DNA of 64,000 nt from Haplosporangium gracile (Eukaryota; Mortierellomycota; Mortierellomycetes; Mortierellales; Mortierellaceae): the NCBI GenBank assembly GCA_015499985.1, contig JAAAUF010000018.1, forward strand, positions 47,359 through 111,358. The letters run 5' to 3'. Under the pieces are notes generated by a model. The model saw only the letters and a list, made by a program, of their open reading frames with translations. It was not told the origin of the DNA and ran no database searches. Both the position numbers and the translations under genes were made by a program. This document shows, piece by piece, positions 45,583 to 58,785 of the stretch (positions are counted from its first letter, which is position 1; the number at the start of each line of letters is the position of its first letter).

Positions 45583-46061
45583 ACGAAAACATCCTTCTAG
45601 ATAAACTAATAACAACTGCATGTTGATATGTATGAATAAAATAATAAAAAAGGAAATATCTGGACCTGAGAAAGACTCGTTGTGTCTAAGCCACAAATAC
45701 GACTGGCAGACCTGCAGTCGTGCCGCTTTCCTCCTCGCTTGACCTTACTTGACCTCGTCTTGACGCATTCTCTGCTACCATTTTCTACACACTCCTCTTC
45801 TCGATCCTCAGCCATCAACTGTCTTCTCTGCTTTTTTGCTTGACCTGGTTACTGTTGTCGCCCTCTCCTTTCTTCATTACTCTCCACCCCTCGCGTCACC
45901 GACACTACCGCCAGTTACCCTAATCAAGAGGATTTATAGACTTATCAGATTCACACACTCAACAGGGATCAACTCTCTACCCTTACCCTCTCCACTCTTC
46001 GTTCTCGACGACAAGAAGCTTCGACACAACGCAGCACCTTTCCCTCCTCATTCACACATAA
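45583..46061. other. Intergenic / promoter of PPR-like gene
   Basis: AATAAA-type sequences at about 45635-45645 serve the upstream gene. The rest is a CT-rich leader for 46062. Confidence 0.5.
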
Positions 46062-49000
46062 ATGCATTCCATCGTCAGGACGGTCAAGGCGGGAGGCGCG
46101 CCCCTGAGCAAGGCTCTTCACACCTCCGCCGTTACAACTCCCTCTTTCTCACATACAACGGCCGCGTTGCTGCTGTTGCAACCCTCCAAGGCTCTAGCAT
46201 CCCTCTCCTCACGCAACAGCAGTAGGCATGTCACAAAGTTGGCTTCACACTACTTTTCTGCCGCCACCACGGTTACTGACCAGACCAAGTTTACTATGCC
46301 TATGGCTCATAGTACACGAAGCCTTTGGACGCGACGCTGTAAGTCTCGTCAAATTTTACCTGAATTTTTTTTATAGCATTCCAGTTTATAGTCTTTTTTT
46401 GGACAAGGTGCATGAAGTTATGTTCGTACAACACAACTCAGTATATTGACTCTTTTCTTTTTATTGTTTTAGTTTACAACACCAAGTCATATTCAACATC
46501 AACGACAGCAAGATCTTCTTCAGCATCGGCAACGGTTCAGGAACTGGAACAATTGCTGGCCAAAAACGACTACAAGGGCTTTCAGGAGGCTTGCACTTTG
46601 GCCACAACCGGATCTTCCTCAGCGGTAGCAACAACGCTAGTAACCAAGGAGCTATATCACTTCTTGCTCAAGACTTTAGGCGAGAGACCTCAGGCATTCG
46701 CCTCCGTCACAGTCACAGCAAGACAAGAAGGAGCGAAAGAAAGCTTGGTGGACCCATTGAACAGCGCGATCGGGATCTTGACAGACATGAGCCGGGAAGC
46801 CAACGTGCTCGGAAAGACCGAGGTTCAACCCGATCGGGAGACTCTGCGATTAGTCCTTCAAGTTGCCGGCGGTGGATCGGGTGATTGGGAATCTGCAAGG
46901 ATGTTGGTTGAAGCTATTCGTCATGGTCGTTTGCCGGCTGTGTTGTCGTTGGATCAGTGGGAGTTGCCGGATCTTGATATTCCTTTGGACCAGGTTCTTT
47001 GGAAGAGTATGTTTGAGTGTATTCATTCTGCTGCGGCTGGAGCTGGAGCTGGAGCTGGAGTGCAGGGAGAGGTGGATGTGATGAACTTTTTGATGGCGGA
47101 TCAGTTGACCAGATCGCAGGATGTTGAGATGGATGAGGCCCTCTGGAGTTATGTCCTTCAAGTATGTTACCTGTTGTTATATTATGATTGAGGAAGTCGT
47201 TTTTTTCTTGGAGGCTAACCCACGTTTTATTCATATAACCCAACTTGACAGGCGTATGGAAAGGCGGGATCGGCGACAAAGCTGAACAACTTGTTGCCAA
47301 GGCTCCCGACGATTGACAAGACATCTGGAGGCAAGTTGTACTCCAACGTCGCAGAAGCATTGGCCAACTGCGGATTGACAGGACAGGCGACCGAGATCAT
47401 GAACACTCTTTCAAAAACCCTCGACACTCTGCCCTCAATCCGACCCTTTACAGCCTTGGCGCGTCAGCATGCTAAGCGTGGCAACTATGAGGCGATCATT
47501 GCGGACGAAAAACTGTGGGCTACTAAGGGACAGCAGGGTGATTTAATGGAGGAGAACAGAGTAGTACTGTTGGCGGATTTGCACCGATCGAGTTTGGAGG
47601 CGACTGCGGTCGCGTTGGATCGATTGGTTAAGACGATCTCCAGGACGTGCAAGGATCGACAGTCAGATACGCTTCCGGACCAGGTCCTTGTCGGGATGGC
47701 GGCGCCTACTCAGCTTAACCGGTACCAGTACAGCGAGGCGACCTTTCTCTGGGCCCGGAGCCAGGATGCCGTTGCCGCGATTCCCAAAAGCGACCTGACG
47801 GCGGAGGATTATGATCAGCTGATGAAAATCTCGACCCGACTCAACCTGTTGTTGCCCAAGAAATGCTCCCTCCAGGATCATGCCTTGAACCTGTTGGCCG
47901 AGATGAAGCAGCAAGGGCTGAAGCCTTTGAAGAGCACGTATGTGGCGTTGATGGAGACCATAGCGCGGACACGCGAGTATGGTGCGTCTCGTGAGGATGG
48001 GTTGGTTACCCATAGGGTGATGAAGGTCTTCGAGGAGATGACGGCTCAAGCAGGGTATGCTGCCGAGTCGCCCAAGGATTTCTTGCCGCTGTTGGAGTCT
48101 TGTTTTGGAATGTACTCGCATTCACCGTTTGTTGCCGGCCAGTGGATGTATTCGAACCAGCTCTACCCGGCTTCGATGGATGCGCTCAAGACGGTTGAGG
48201 AGATGATGCGCAAGAGTTTGTCGTCAAGCGTTACTGCCACTTCGACCACCCAGGAAGATAACAACAACAACAAGGATTCGGAAGGTGGAGTCAATGTGCA
48301 GCAGTACCATGACCGCGACACGATCGCCAATGTGCTGGCGGGATTGGCTCATGGAGATCAAGTCGAGGAGATCTGGGAGCGATGGGATGACTTGGCGCTC
48401 CAAGGAGTCGAGAGGGATGCGATGTTGTACCAGGCCGTTATTGGCGCCTCACACGGACAGGAGAAGATGGCGCAGTATGTTCTCCGCAACGTCCGGTACG
48501 ACATGCTGCGGGAACAGCCTGCGATCGCGATGACGCCCGAGATCTTTGAGGGATTGTTGAACTGCTGTGTTCGTGTTCAGGATGCCACCTCGGCTAGGAG
48601 TCTGATCTCGCAGTGCACGGCCTCGGGGGAGATTCAAAAGACTGCAGAGTGGTATTCACCTATGGTTAGGACATGTTTGATGGTTGAGGGGATGGAGGAG
48701 GAAGGTGGGTTCTTGTTGGAGGAGATGCGAAGAAACGAGATGGCCATGGATTCTAATGGATCTGGGGCGTTTTTAGAGTTCTTGATGGGGTACTTTGTCA
48801 ACAAGCGGGGGGACTATACCGCGGGTCAGGAGGTGTTTAAGAGCTACCTCAAGTCTGAGCAAGCCAAGGTCGAGAAGCTGGTCGCCGAGTCCAAGGCCCA
48901 AAGGGCTAAGGGTAACAACAAGTACCTTCATAACAAGGCAGGGGTTGTGGAGGTGTCGGAGAAGGAGCTTGTTTGGCGATCCGAGAAATGGTTGAGACCT

Positions 49001-49546
49001 GTGGAGCATTTGGTGGAGAGAGTGGATCTTTCGCCGACGACGGCGTCGATGTTGAACCTGTTGGTGTTGGCGCATATCCGCGAACGGGCTCACATGTTGG
49101 AGTTGGAAAAGAGGTCTGGATTTGGAGCTGGGTCGAAGGATCGGATGCGGGATGCGCAGATTGTCATGCATTACTTGACGGGCGAGACTAAGCCCACGTC
49201 TTTGGCAAAAGCAACGATACCCAATGCCTCCACTGAGTCATCATCATCATCACCTTCACTTCTGTTTAACTCGAGCACCACAGCCACTTCCCCTTCAACC
49301 TTCCAAACCTCCTCTTCCTCCTCGCCCATGGCAGCAGATAAGACAGGCCGCCTGTTGTTCATCAACAAGTACGTCCTGGGAGAATACATCGACACCTGTA
49401 TCCGTGACGGATCTGAAGACCTGTTGAAGGAGGCCGACTGGGCGCTGTACAAGGTCATGCCCCGGGTTATTGGACAGCAGCGGATGGCCAAGGATACGCA
49501 GCGGTTGCGACAGGCTCTTGAGAATGCTCGGAACCGTAGTACGTAG
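46062..49546 (+). CDS. Mitochondrial pentatricopeptide-repeat-like protein
   Basis: Three exons join in frame: 46062-46338, 46473-47161 and 47252-49546, giving 1,086 residues. The N-terminus (MHSIVRTVKAGGAPLSKAL) is basic, hydroxylated and free of acidic residues, a typical mitochondrial presequence. Later sequence consists of paired helices with PPR-like spacing, for example ALNLLAEMKQQGLKPLKSTY then VALMETIARTREYG, and TPEIFEGLLNCCVRVQDATS. PPR proteins bind organellar RNA and act in processing, stability or translation. Repeats are degenerate, and I cannot match it to a named yeast factor. Its 3' end converges with the Zn2Cys6 gene, 197 bases apart, separated by a T-rich tract. Confidence 0.78.
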
Positions 49547-49743
49547 TCTTTTTTTTTTTTTTTTTTAGACTTTTTCTTTTATTTCATTTATTTGTTCATG
49601 AAAATAGACTTTTTTTTATTTGTAAGATTTGATGGTACAAAATATGAAAAGAGGGAACTAAAAATGAGAGTAGAGTACAGAGGGTATTGCTTTTAAAGTA
49701 AGAAAGGTGAGAAAATTAAGTAATGTGATAGGAAGGAGTCGTC

Positions 49744-52700
49744 TTAACGTTCCATATTCTGCATAAGGGCCTCGTCAAAAAACGCAAGGCTCTTGGCAAC
49801 ATCCAAAACCGCGTTGTTATTGTTATTGCTGCTGCTGGCGCCTGCAGAAGGATCAAAGGAAACATAGTTTTCCTGGCGAGAGTGAGCAGGGCTCGGCGTG
49901 TCGTCTGAGAGCGAGGCGGCCTCCATGTCCATATCATCCGACGAGAAAATGGCAGGCGGAGAAGGCGGGTCAGCAGTATCGTCCTCCATCTGGGGCGAGA
50001 CCGACATGGGCACTGCAGTAGCAGCAGCAGGAGCAGGAGTGGGCGTTACTTGCTGTTGTTGGGTTGTAGGCTGGAGAGGGACTGGGGATGTGACTTGTAA
50101 AGAGGATGCAAGAGCAGCCTGCATAAAGTTGAATGCCTGGGCAGTGTTGAACGTGCTACCACCCGACTGCCCGAACAAACTTGCTGTCTGTAACTGAGCA
50201 GGCTGAGGGGTAGTCTGTGCAGGAGCAGGAGCAGGTGAAGCAGGCTGAGTGACAGGAACTGAAGATTTCGCCACTGGTTGCTGCTGCTGCTGCGGTTGCT
50301 GAAGCTGTTGCTGAAGCTGTTGTTGGAACTGCTGGTTCTGTTGTGCCTGCTGTTGAGCCTGTTGCACTTGTTGTTGTTGCTGCTGTTGCAACTGTTGCTG
50401 CAACTGCTGCTGTTGTTGGAGTTGCTGTTGTTGCTGGAGTAGGAGTTGTTGCTGTTGTTGTTGCTGTTGCTGGAAGGTCAGTTGAGGCTGCATATGCTGG
50501 TACTGAAGTAGATGAGACTCGACGTGCTGAACAGGCATCCCAAATCCACTCATCATAGCAGCAACAGTTGCGGAAGCTGAAGTCGTTGCAGTCGTCGCGC
50601 CAATTGAATCCGTCGCGGCACTAGTCGTCACTGCACCAGTGCCAAGTCCACCAAGCTGGGCCAAAGGATCAACAGCAAAAGAATCCAGTCCAGCTCCTGT
50701 GCCATCAACACCAAACATCATCGCATCAATAGGCGCAAGGCGCAAGGACTCTGGCAACTCCAATGGGTTAGCAAAGAACTGCTGCTCTTCCTGTTGAGGA
50801 TCCGTTCCACCAAACGCAATAGCCGCCATTGCAACGGCAGTCGCAATCTGACTCTGCCACATCGAGCTGAGGTTGGTCGAACTCTGGTCCTTACTTTGCT
50901 CGGGAAGAGGCATCGAAAAGTTTCCGTAAGGGTGACGAAGTTGGATAGAGGGTGCTGGTCCGGGTCCATCCTTGGCCAACTTTGCCAACCGAGCTGCCTC
51001 ATAAATGTTTCCGATCGATGTCGACTGCAATTGTGTCAAGTCGAGGAAGGGTGCCACAAAGGTTGAAATGTCGATGAACGACGCAGCCATTTCTGTCGGC
51101 GCCGATGTTGTCTGGCTGGCGAAAACGTCCAGTGCCACTGCAATCAAGGACTCGGCGACAGGGAAAGTCTTGACCAACTCATGAGCGGCCTTGACAGTCT
51201 TGGACAGTCCTGCGCGGGTGGTTTCGCGGTTGCTTGGAGTAGGTTGGATGGCATTGTGGACATGGACAGTTCCTGCGGCCAAGAGACAAGCCATTCCGTA
51301 GTAGCAAGTATCACGCAGCTGACCATGAAGCATCAACGAATCAGCAATATGACAGACGTTCGTTGCAGCTGCTGTACAAATATTGCGGGAAGAAACCAAA
51401 AAGTTGGAATCGATTGCAGCCGAGTTGACAGGTCGGAGATAAGGACGATGCAGCATCGTCAAGGTTGTATAGTAGAACATGTGCATCAGCGCCGTAGGTG
51501 GCGAAGGAGGATGGTTCGAGTTGGGCGACATGGTATAGGGCGTGTACATGAGTTCGTTGGGGAGCGACAAGAACCAGGACGTCAGACTGTTGTGGAGCTG
51601 AGGGAGCTGCGTCCTGGAAATATCCGCCAAGAAGGCGCCGTTGATCTCTGCCTCGATACAATGCATCGTGTTGAGGACATTGCCCATCTGCATAAACAGC
51701 TTGACAGCCCAGAGCAGTCGACAAGAGACGATGCGTTCGGGTTCGTACGGGTACTCGACTGCGTCGTCGCCTCCGATTTCGTTGATCCAGTCGTCTGAAG
51801 GCATCTGAACGTTGTATTCCTTGTCCCGCAGGTTCAGTGGTCGTCCGAGAACACCGCCTCCAAGTCGGTCCGCAATGTAGACCGCCCACCACACTCTCTT
51901 GCGAATCTCTGCCTCCACAGGCTCGTTCACTTGGAAATCCTGACGATGAAGTCCAATATCCTGTTTAAACCATGGGTTATTGATAAGTCAAAAAGAAGTT
52001 AGTTCTGGAAGAGGAGATGAAGAGGAGACAACATAAGTACTTGCATTAAGCTGAAAAACTTACGTGAGCGATACGAGTAGCCATGCCGGTGTAGAGCCAA
52101 CCTCCAGAATAGTTGCCGACAGCATACTGGTGGTGAGACATCAAAAGCAATGCCTGGACGGTGCTGATCCTGGAGACATGGTAGGTCTCGTCCAGAATAA
52201 TCTTGGCGCGGTTGAAGTACTTTGTCGAATCCTGCTTGATAAGCGGATCATCGGAGTACCAGCAGGCGTTACAGAAGATAGCGTTAAGGATCAAGATCTG
52301 GGAGAGGTCGGGTCGCTTTTGGTGTTGTTCCATGAAAGCCCTGCGGATGAACATAGGTGCGAAGGGGTACATGTACCGGAAGTAGAGACCGAGCAAGACA
52401 TCCATCTCTTCTTTTGAGGGCAGCTCCCGCTCGCTTGTCATCTGGAGAGAGTGCGACCACAGATCGCTGTCGTTCAGATGAGCCATTGGCAACGGGTCTA
52501 GTTTTATTGTTGACAGAGTTTTCCCATTGACCAGAAATAGCTTTTTTCGTTAGTGCCAACGTAAAATGTATATGAAGTAGACAGATAACCAGCAGAAGAT
52601 GATACTTACAGACACCCTGGCGGTACCGGGAACTGAGCTGGCAGACATAGAAACCCGAACTACTTCCGTGGAAGCTGCATGAAAGAAAGCAAGGAATAAA

Positions 52701-53828
52701 TTGTTATGTTAAAATGACAAAGGAAGTGAAATAAGGTTGATTATTATCTCAACCAACAGGGCGCCCAAAAAAAGAAAGAGAGGGGAGAGGGGAGAGGGGA
52801 GATACGTACTGCTGACCATGACCATCCAGGCTCATTGTGCTCACAACGGATTTGTAGTCCTCTCCGTTCGTTCCTCCATTCTTACTCACACCACTCGAAG
52901 CCGAAGATGAATATGAGGGCCCGGAGTCCTGTGGAGCAAGTTGCGGAGATGGAGGGTCGCTGTCTCGGTTTGGACGGGAGTCCCGCCGCTTCTGCTTAGA
53001 CTTTGTCGTACCCTGATCCCTCGATGTCCGCTTCTTGTTCATGTTCCCTGACGACGACTGTGACATGTATCCACTGGCGTTGCTGTTGTTGTTGGCGTTG
53101 TTGTTGTTGTGCTGTTGATGGTTGGTCGAGGATGATGAAGGCGAGGAAGAAGAAGTGTGGTCGAGTCTTGATCCTGATCGATACGACGACGAAGCTGGTG
53201 GTGTTGACTTGTTATTACTACTGCTGTTGTTGGAGTTGTTAGTGGAAAAGTCATCCTGATTACGATTATTGCTGTAGTTGTTGTAAGGGTAATTGGCAGG
53301 GGAGGGACTAGGACTCATGCTCGAATAGCTAGTTGCGCTGCTTGCAGACATGCGGCGGTCAGATTGGAACTCGACCGAGGTCCTCCTGTCTGTAAAGTCG
53401 TCGATATCGGAGGACGAGGACCTGTGTCCGTCGTTATGATGATATGAACCTCCATTGCCATTGTGGCGACTATTGCTGCTATTGCTCTTGGACCTGTGTT
53501 GTTGGTGTTGACTGTTGTTGTTGTAGTTGTTATGGCCGTTGTGATGACTATGATGGTGACCCTGGTGGTGCTGGTGGTGATGAGAAGAAGACGAGCTCAT
53601 GAGTCCTTGAGACCCAGAAGAGGACGCGGTTGACTTTGCGTAGAGGGACTGAGGGGAGTTTGTCTTGAGGAAGAGGGTCTCGTCGACGACGCATTCGAGG
53701 TTGTGGGTGACACATCTGGCACAGGCCGGAGTTCCAGTGCAACGCAGCTTCTTGCGGCGACAGTTAGTGCACGCAGTTCCTGCTTTGAGGCGTTTCTGGC
53801 GGGCGGCTTGAGCGAGTTCTGATTCCAT
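49744..53828 (-). CDS. Zn2Cys6 transcription factor with fungal_trans domain and polyQ
   Basis: Four exons join in frame: 53828-52810, 52674-52610, 52497-52064 and 51960-49744, giving 1,244 residues. ATG 53828 (MESELAQAARQKRLKAG) is chosen over the open frame further upstream, which is low complexity. CTNCRRKKLRC then TGTPACARC and VTHNLEC give the Cys spacing C-X2-C-X6-C-X5-C-X2-C-X6-C of a zinc binuclear cluster at residues 20-46. A Ser/Asn/His-rich linker follows. HFHGSSSGFY starts the regulatory half, and YFRYMYPFAPMFIRRAFM with RVWWAVYIADRL mark the fungal-specific transcription factor domain (about 390-640). A glutamine-rich stretch (about 990-1100) and an acidic end could be activation regions. 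It acts in the nucleus on CGG-type sites. Target genes are unknown. Confidence 0.92.
50276..50476 (-). repeat. CAG/CTG trinucleotide-rich polyQ tract
   Basis: Interrupted CAG/CAA codons within the transcription factor encode a mostly Gln stretch of about 65 residues with Leu, Ala and Val interruptions, prone to length variation. Confidence 0.85.
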
Positions 53829-55384
53829 TGTAATTATTACGTTGTTGTTGGTGGGTTGGTTAAAGGGGAGGAGGAAAGGAGGAAAGGAGAAAAGGAGGAG
53901 AGGAGATGAGGGAAGGAGTGGTGCAGAAAGTGGAGAAGGTGAAGGAAGAAGGAAAGAAAGAAGTGAAGTCAACTAACGAGCAAAAAGAGCACGAAAAAAA
54001 TGAGGAGTAGTGAAGGCAGATACAAGTGTGGAGGGAGGAGTGCAGGTGGAACTTTAATGCAACGAGAAGGTACAAAATGTGCTCACACGCCTCAAAAGTA
54101 GCCTTGGCGATGATAATGATTTGTAAAATAACCGAGTTGAAAGGAGTTGAAAGGAGTTGAGAGGAGGAAGGACGGTTCGATGGCAGGAGAAGAAAGAAAG
54201 GACAGAGTATGAAGGTGAAAATGAACGAAGAAAGAGAAGAGAAGAAGATAGGGGACAAGTAAACGAGACAAAATCAACGGATGGAGTAGAGTAGGGGTTG
54301 TTGAAGAAAAAAGAGACAGAGAGAAAGAGAGATCGATGGGGGCGAAAGGAAACGATGAAAGATGGGGATAAGTGGGGTTGTTTGTTTGTTTTGTTTGTGT
54401 TGTTTGAATATTGCTTTGCTTCGCTTATGTTGTTCAGTTGAGCAAACAGCAGCACACGCGTGTCAAACGCTATGTTGGTTGGCAGTGAAGTTGGATATTG
54501 TTTTGGGTGTGCAACGACAACCCCAGGGTGTTTGTGGAGATGAACACAGAAGAAAAGGACAGAGGGAAAAGGGAGGTTTTTTGTGATGAGATGAAAGCAA
54601 GGAAAGCGGGTGGGGTGGAAATATTCACATTTTGATCGCTTGTAAGAAGAAGCAGTGGGGCGAAGAAAGAGGAAGCTGCTACTGCAACAGCAAGAACACA
54701 TGGCACAGTAAGGAAACAAAAGGGTGCAAAACGATGCCCCGTTGGTTGCGAATGGATGCAACAGAGGGGAGGGGAGGAGACACAAGGAGAATACCAACAT
54801 ATCTCTCACAACAAGGGCGTTTTCGATCAACGTTCTCGGTTGTTACATAACAACGACAGCTTAGCACTTGTATTTGTAGGCTTATCCTTATGCTCCAGGC
54901 ATTTGGCCATTTGAGCAAGATTGAAAACAAGCTAGAGATTGATTCGCTCGGTTCGAACATGAGTGAGCCGAGGATGAAATGAATACTTTTGCTATTCTTC
55001 ACATGCACATCGGAAGCCAAGCAACGAAGGAATACAGGGTTATCGATGATCAATTAGAGATCGGTCAATTAGCCTAGAAATATATTTGGATCGCATGGTT
55101 AACATTCTGATCGAGAAAGTTACAAAGCCACAGAAACAAGAAAAGAAACAACACTCTTCAAAAAAAAAGAAAAAAAAAGGGGGGGAGACTGCCTTCTTCA
55201 CCAACCATTAATAACATAGTCAAAGTGCTGAACATTCATTCTCCATTACTTTCTTTGGTCCATCAACGGAGGCACACACACTTGCATTCCTGCTCTTTTT
55301 CCTGCTGCCTGCCCTTTCTCTTCACTCCTCGAAAGCGCACTCCTTACCTCACTTCACCAACACAGACGACAACGACAATAAATA
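53829..55384. other. Divergent promoter region between Zn2Cys6 factor and helicase
   Basis: The 1.56 kb between two divergently transcribed genes holds no supported gene. The side near 53829-54330 is purine-rich on the plus strand, that is a pyrimidine-rich leader for the minus-strand factor. Just before 55385 lies the helicase leader. The open frames here are low complexity. Confidence 0.5.
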
Positions 55385-58354
55385 ATGCCTTCCAGTTCAA
55401 AGAAGGACGGAGCCAAGCGCTCGCACTCCACAACCAACTCAGTCCGCAAGGAGAAGCGTCTCTCCGAGGCACAGGAGCTCAAGCAGCTCGACGACAAGTG
55501 CAAGCACCCTGTAAGCTCACTTGTCATGCTTCTTTTGTTTGTTGTAAATTTTATTCAATATTATACGAACTTGCGCTAACAATTGTCATAACATTCCTTT
55601 ACAAACTCCCAATACTCTCGTCTTGAATTTTTATCCATGCACAACGACAACGACTACGACAACCACCTACAACAATCAAAACAACTCGATTTGACACGGG
55701 AAATACTATACAGATCGCAGGAGCAGACTCAATGCAGCAGTTTGACGAGCTGCCAATATCGCAAAAGACTCTCATGGGTTTGAAGCGTGCCAATTTTATC
55801 AAGATGACCGACATCCAGCGCAAGGCCTTGCCTTTGGGACTCTGCGGCAAGGACATTCTCGGTGCCGCCAAGACTGGAAGCGGAAAGACACTTGCCTTCC
55901 TCGTTCCTGTAAGTGGTTTTCTCCTTGTTTAAATTCATCCGCCACCAACCACCTCTAACCAATCATTAACTTTGTTCTTTCGCATTAATAAAAATAGATG
56001 ATTGAGATGTTGTATCGCCAAAGGTGGGGACCTCAAGATGGACTGGGCGCATTGATTATCTCGCCTACACGCGAGTTGGCGGTGCAGATCTTTGAGGTCC
56101 TCCGCAAGATTGGTCGGGAGCACTCGTTCTCTGCAGGATTGATCATCGGAGGCAAGGATTGGAAGATTGAGCGGGAATTGATCACCAAGATGAACATCCT
56201 GGTCTGCACACCAGGGCGTCTTTTGCAGCACATGGATCAGTCGGCAGGATTTAACTGCGATCTCTTGCAGCTCTTGGTCCTGGATGAGGCTGACAGGATT
56301 CTGGACATGGGATTCAAGAAGAGCATCAACGCCATTGTCGAGAACTTGCCCCCTCAACGTCAGACCATGCTGTTCTCGGCCACACAGACAAAGTCCGTCA
56401 AGGATCTGGCTCGTTTGAGTCTGAAGGACCCCGAGTACGTCGCTGTCCACGAGAAGTCGGAGCATGCTACCCCCAAGAACCTGTCCCAGTACTACATGGT
56501 CGTCCCTCTGCAGCAGAAGCTGGATGTCATGTTTAACTTTATCAAGACCCATTTGACCGCCAAGGGTATCGTCTTCCTCTCAAGTTGTAAACAGGTATGC
56601 ATCACATCGTATTATCCTCTCATCTTGCGCCACGGTTTCTTTTTAAAGTTGTTTTTTCATCGCAAATTCTCAGCCAATATTAACTCCTGTGAATTAGGTC
56701 CGGTTTGTGTTTGAGACGTTCTGTAAGATGCATCCAGGAGTACCATTGTTGCACTTGCACGGAAAGCAGAAACAGCAAAAGAGAGCCGAGACATACGCTA
56801 AATTCGCCGCTCAAAAGGCCGCCTACCTGTTCTGTACGGATATTGCGGCGCGTGGACTGGACTTTGCTGCTGTGAATTGGGTCATTCAGCTGGATTGCCC
56901 CGAGGACCCCGAGACCTATATCCACCGTGTCGGTCGTACAGCTCGTTATGAGGCCAGTGGACAGGCCATGTTGATGTTGTGCCCCAGCGAAGAGGCTGGT
57001 ATGATTCAGGGATTGGAGCGCGCTAAGGTTCCCATCCAGGAGGTCAAGCTGAAGCAAGATGCCAAGGATGTCAAGAAGGAGCCTATCCAGAAGCAGCTGC
57101 AGCGTCTCTGCTTCAACGATCCCGAGGTCAAGTACTTGGGACAGAAGGCGTTCATCTCGTACTTGCGATCGGTCTACTTGCAGAAGGACAAGACCATTTT
57201 TGACGTCAACGCCTTGCCCGCTGAGGAGTTTGCGACGTCCCTTGGTCTTCCCGGAGCACCCAAGATCAAGTTCGTTGAAAAGTCCAAAGCCAAGAACGCG
57301 GTCCGCGGCAGTCAAAAGAAGTCGAGCGATGATGAGGATGAGAGTGCGGACGAGCAGGAGGAGGAGGAGAGGAGCAAGGTCAAGGCTCTGGATGCCAAGA
57401 AGAAGAGTAAGAAGGAGGTCGTTCCCGAAGATGAGGAGGAAACTGAGGCGACGGGATCGAAACAGGTCAAGTCCAAGATCGAGAAGATGTTCAACCGCAA
57501 GAACCAATCGGTCCTGGCCGACCATTATACCAAACTGGTCGATCACGACAACGATAACAAGGCTGCCAAGGCCAGAGCCGGCGATGATAACGACGATGAC
57601 GATATTTTCACTCTCAAGCGTGCTGACCACGATCTGGGTGGAGACGAGATTCCTGAGGACACTGTGTTGCCAACTTCGAAGAGACAGCAAAAGATGTCCA
57701 AGCTAGAGAGGGCCAAGAACCAGGGTCAGGGTAACAAGTTGCTGTTTGACGAGGATGGTCAGGCTCATGAGCTGTATGAGCTGGAGGACGAGGCTTCGTT
57801 TCACGCCAAGGGAGATGCTTTGAGCCAACAGAAGGAGTTCCTGGAGAAGGAGAAGAAGGTCATGGACCGTGCCGATGTCGTCGATAAGAGTACCGCCAAG
57901 GAGAAGTTGCGTGAGAAGAAGGCCAAGCGGAAGCAGCGCGAGCGCGAAGATATGGTACGCTTTCGTTTTTGGCCAGCTGTTTTCATGTTTTATATGTTTC
58001 CGTGGACTCTGTGCTAGACCTAACCGGCTTTTAAATACCTTTTTTCCCGTCTATTGCTAGATGGATGAGGACTCTGAGGATGATGGTGAGATGGTGGTGA
58101 CACTCGGTAATCCAGACGACTCGGATGATCAGGGCGGCGACTACTCTATGGACGAGGATAACTATTCTGGAGACGATAACAGCAATAACGACAACGATGA
58201 TGAAGATGAGGAGGAGACACCCAAGAAGCGTGGATGGTGGCAGGACAAGGCTGACGCAGAAGAGTCCAAGAAGAAGCGCAAGGTTGTCGAGGTCGATGAG
58301 CCCCAAACCCTTGCAGAACAAGAAGCTCTTGCTCTTAAGCTTCTCGGTCTTTAA
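55385..58354 (+). CDS. DBP4: DEAD-box RNA helicase Dbp4/DDX10
   Basis: Five exons, all joined in phase 0: 55385-55510, 55714-55908, 55998-56594, 56698-57954 and 58061-58354, giving 822 residues (yeast Dbp4 is about 770). All helicase motifs are intact: Q motif FDELPIS...TDIQ, Walker A AKTGSGKT (94-101), PTRELA (about 130), DEAD (203-206), SAT (234-236), ARGLDF and HRVGRTAR (382-389). The C-terminal third is Lys/Glu/Asp-rich with coiled-coil character and an acidic block before a basic patch ([10 protein letters not shown]), as in Dbp4/DDX10. This ATP-dependent helicase acts in the nucleolus, releasing U14 snoRNA from pre-rRNA during 18S maturation, as established for the family. The spacing after motif VI ([26 protein letters not shown] segment) supports this subfamily over Has1 or Dbp10. 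Confidence 0.95.
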
Positions 58355-58785
58355 ATGCCTTTTTTTCATTTGGTTTATTCGATTATTTTGTCTTTATTTT
58401 TTCACGCCAACAAGCATATCATCCCTCCCCTATCATCCTGCATTCTACATTCGTTCTATTAAATCATTCTCGCATAGACACCCTTACATTTTCATTTTAT
58501 TTTATGCATGACAAAAAAAGGGAAAGAAAGACGCGAGGGGGCATTGGATGAATGATGTTTGCATTCTTTTTTTTTTTTTATTCCTGAGAAAAAGAAAATG
58601 GGAAGAAAGTCAAGTATCTGCACAAAAATGGTGGTGGTTTCATCTGTCTCATCTCAAAGTCCGTTTCCTGCAAAGAGCAATATTCGCACGCCCCTCCATC
58701 CTGCTCTTTCTGTTCATCCTATTCGTCCTGTTCGTCCTCCTTCCTGCTTTCACCCTCCCTCCCTCCTTCCCTCTCCTCCCTTCAT
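58355..58785. other. Intergenic between convergent genes
   Basis: T- and C-rich 3' flanks of the helicase and of the promethin-like gene. No gene is seen. Confidence 0.5.

Noticed and set aside
54054..54830. 258-codon minus-strand frame in the divergent promoter
   Set aside because: Ser/Phe/Leu-rich composition typical of translated pyrimidine-rich leader DNA, with no motif or start context.
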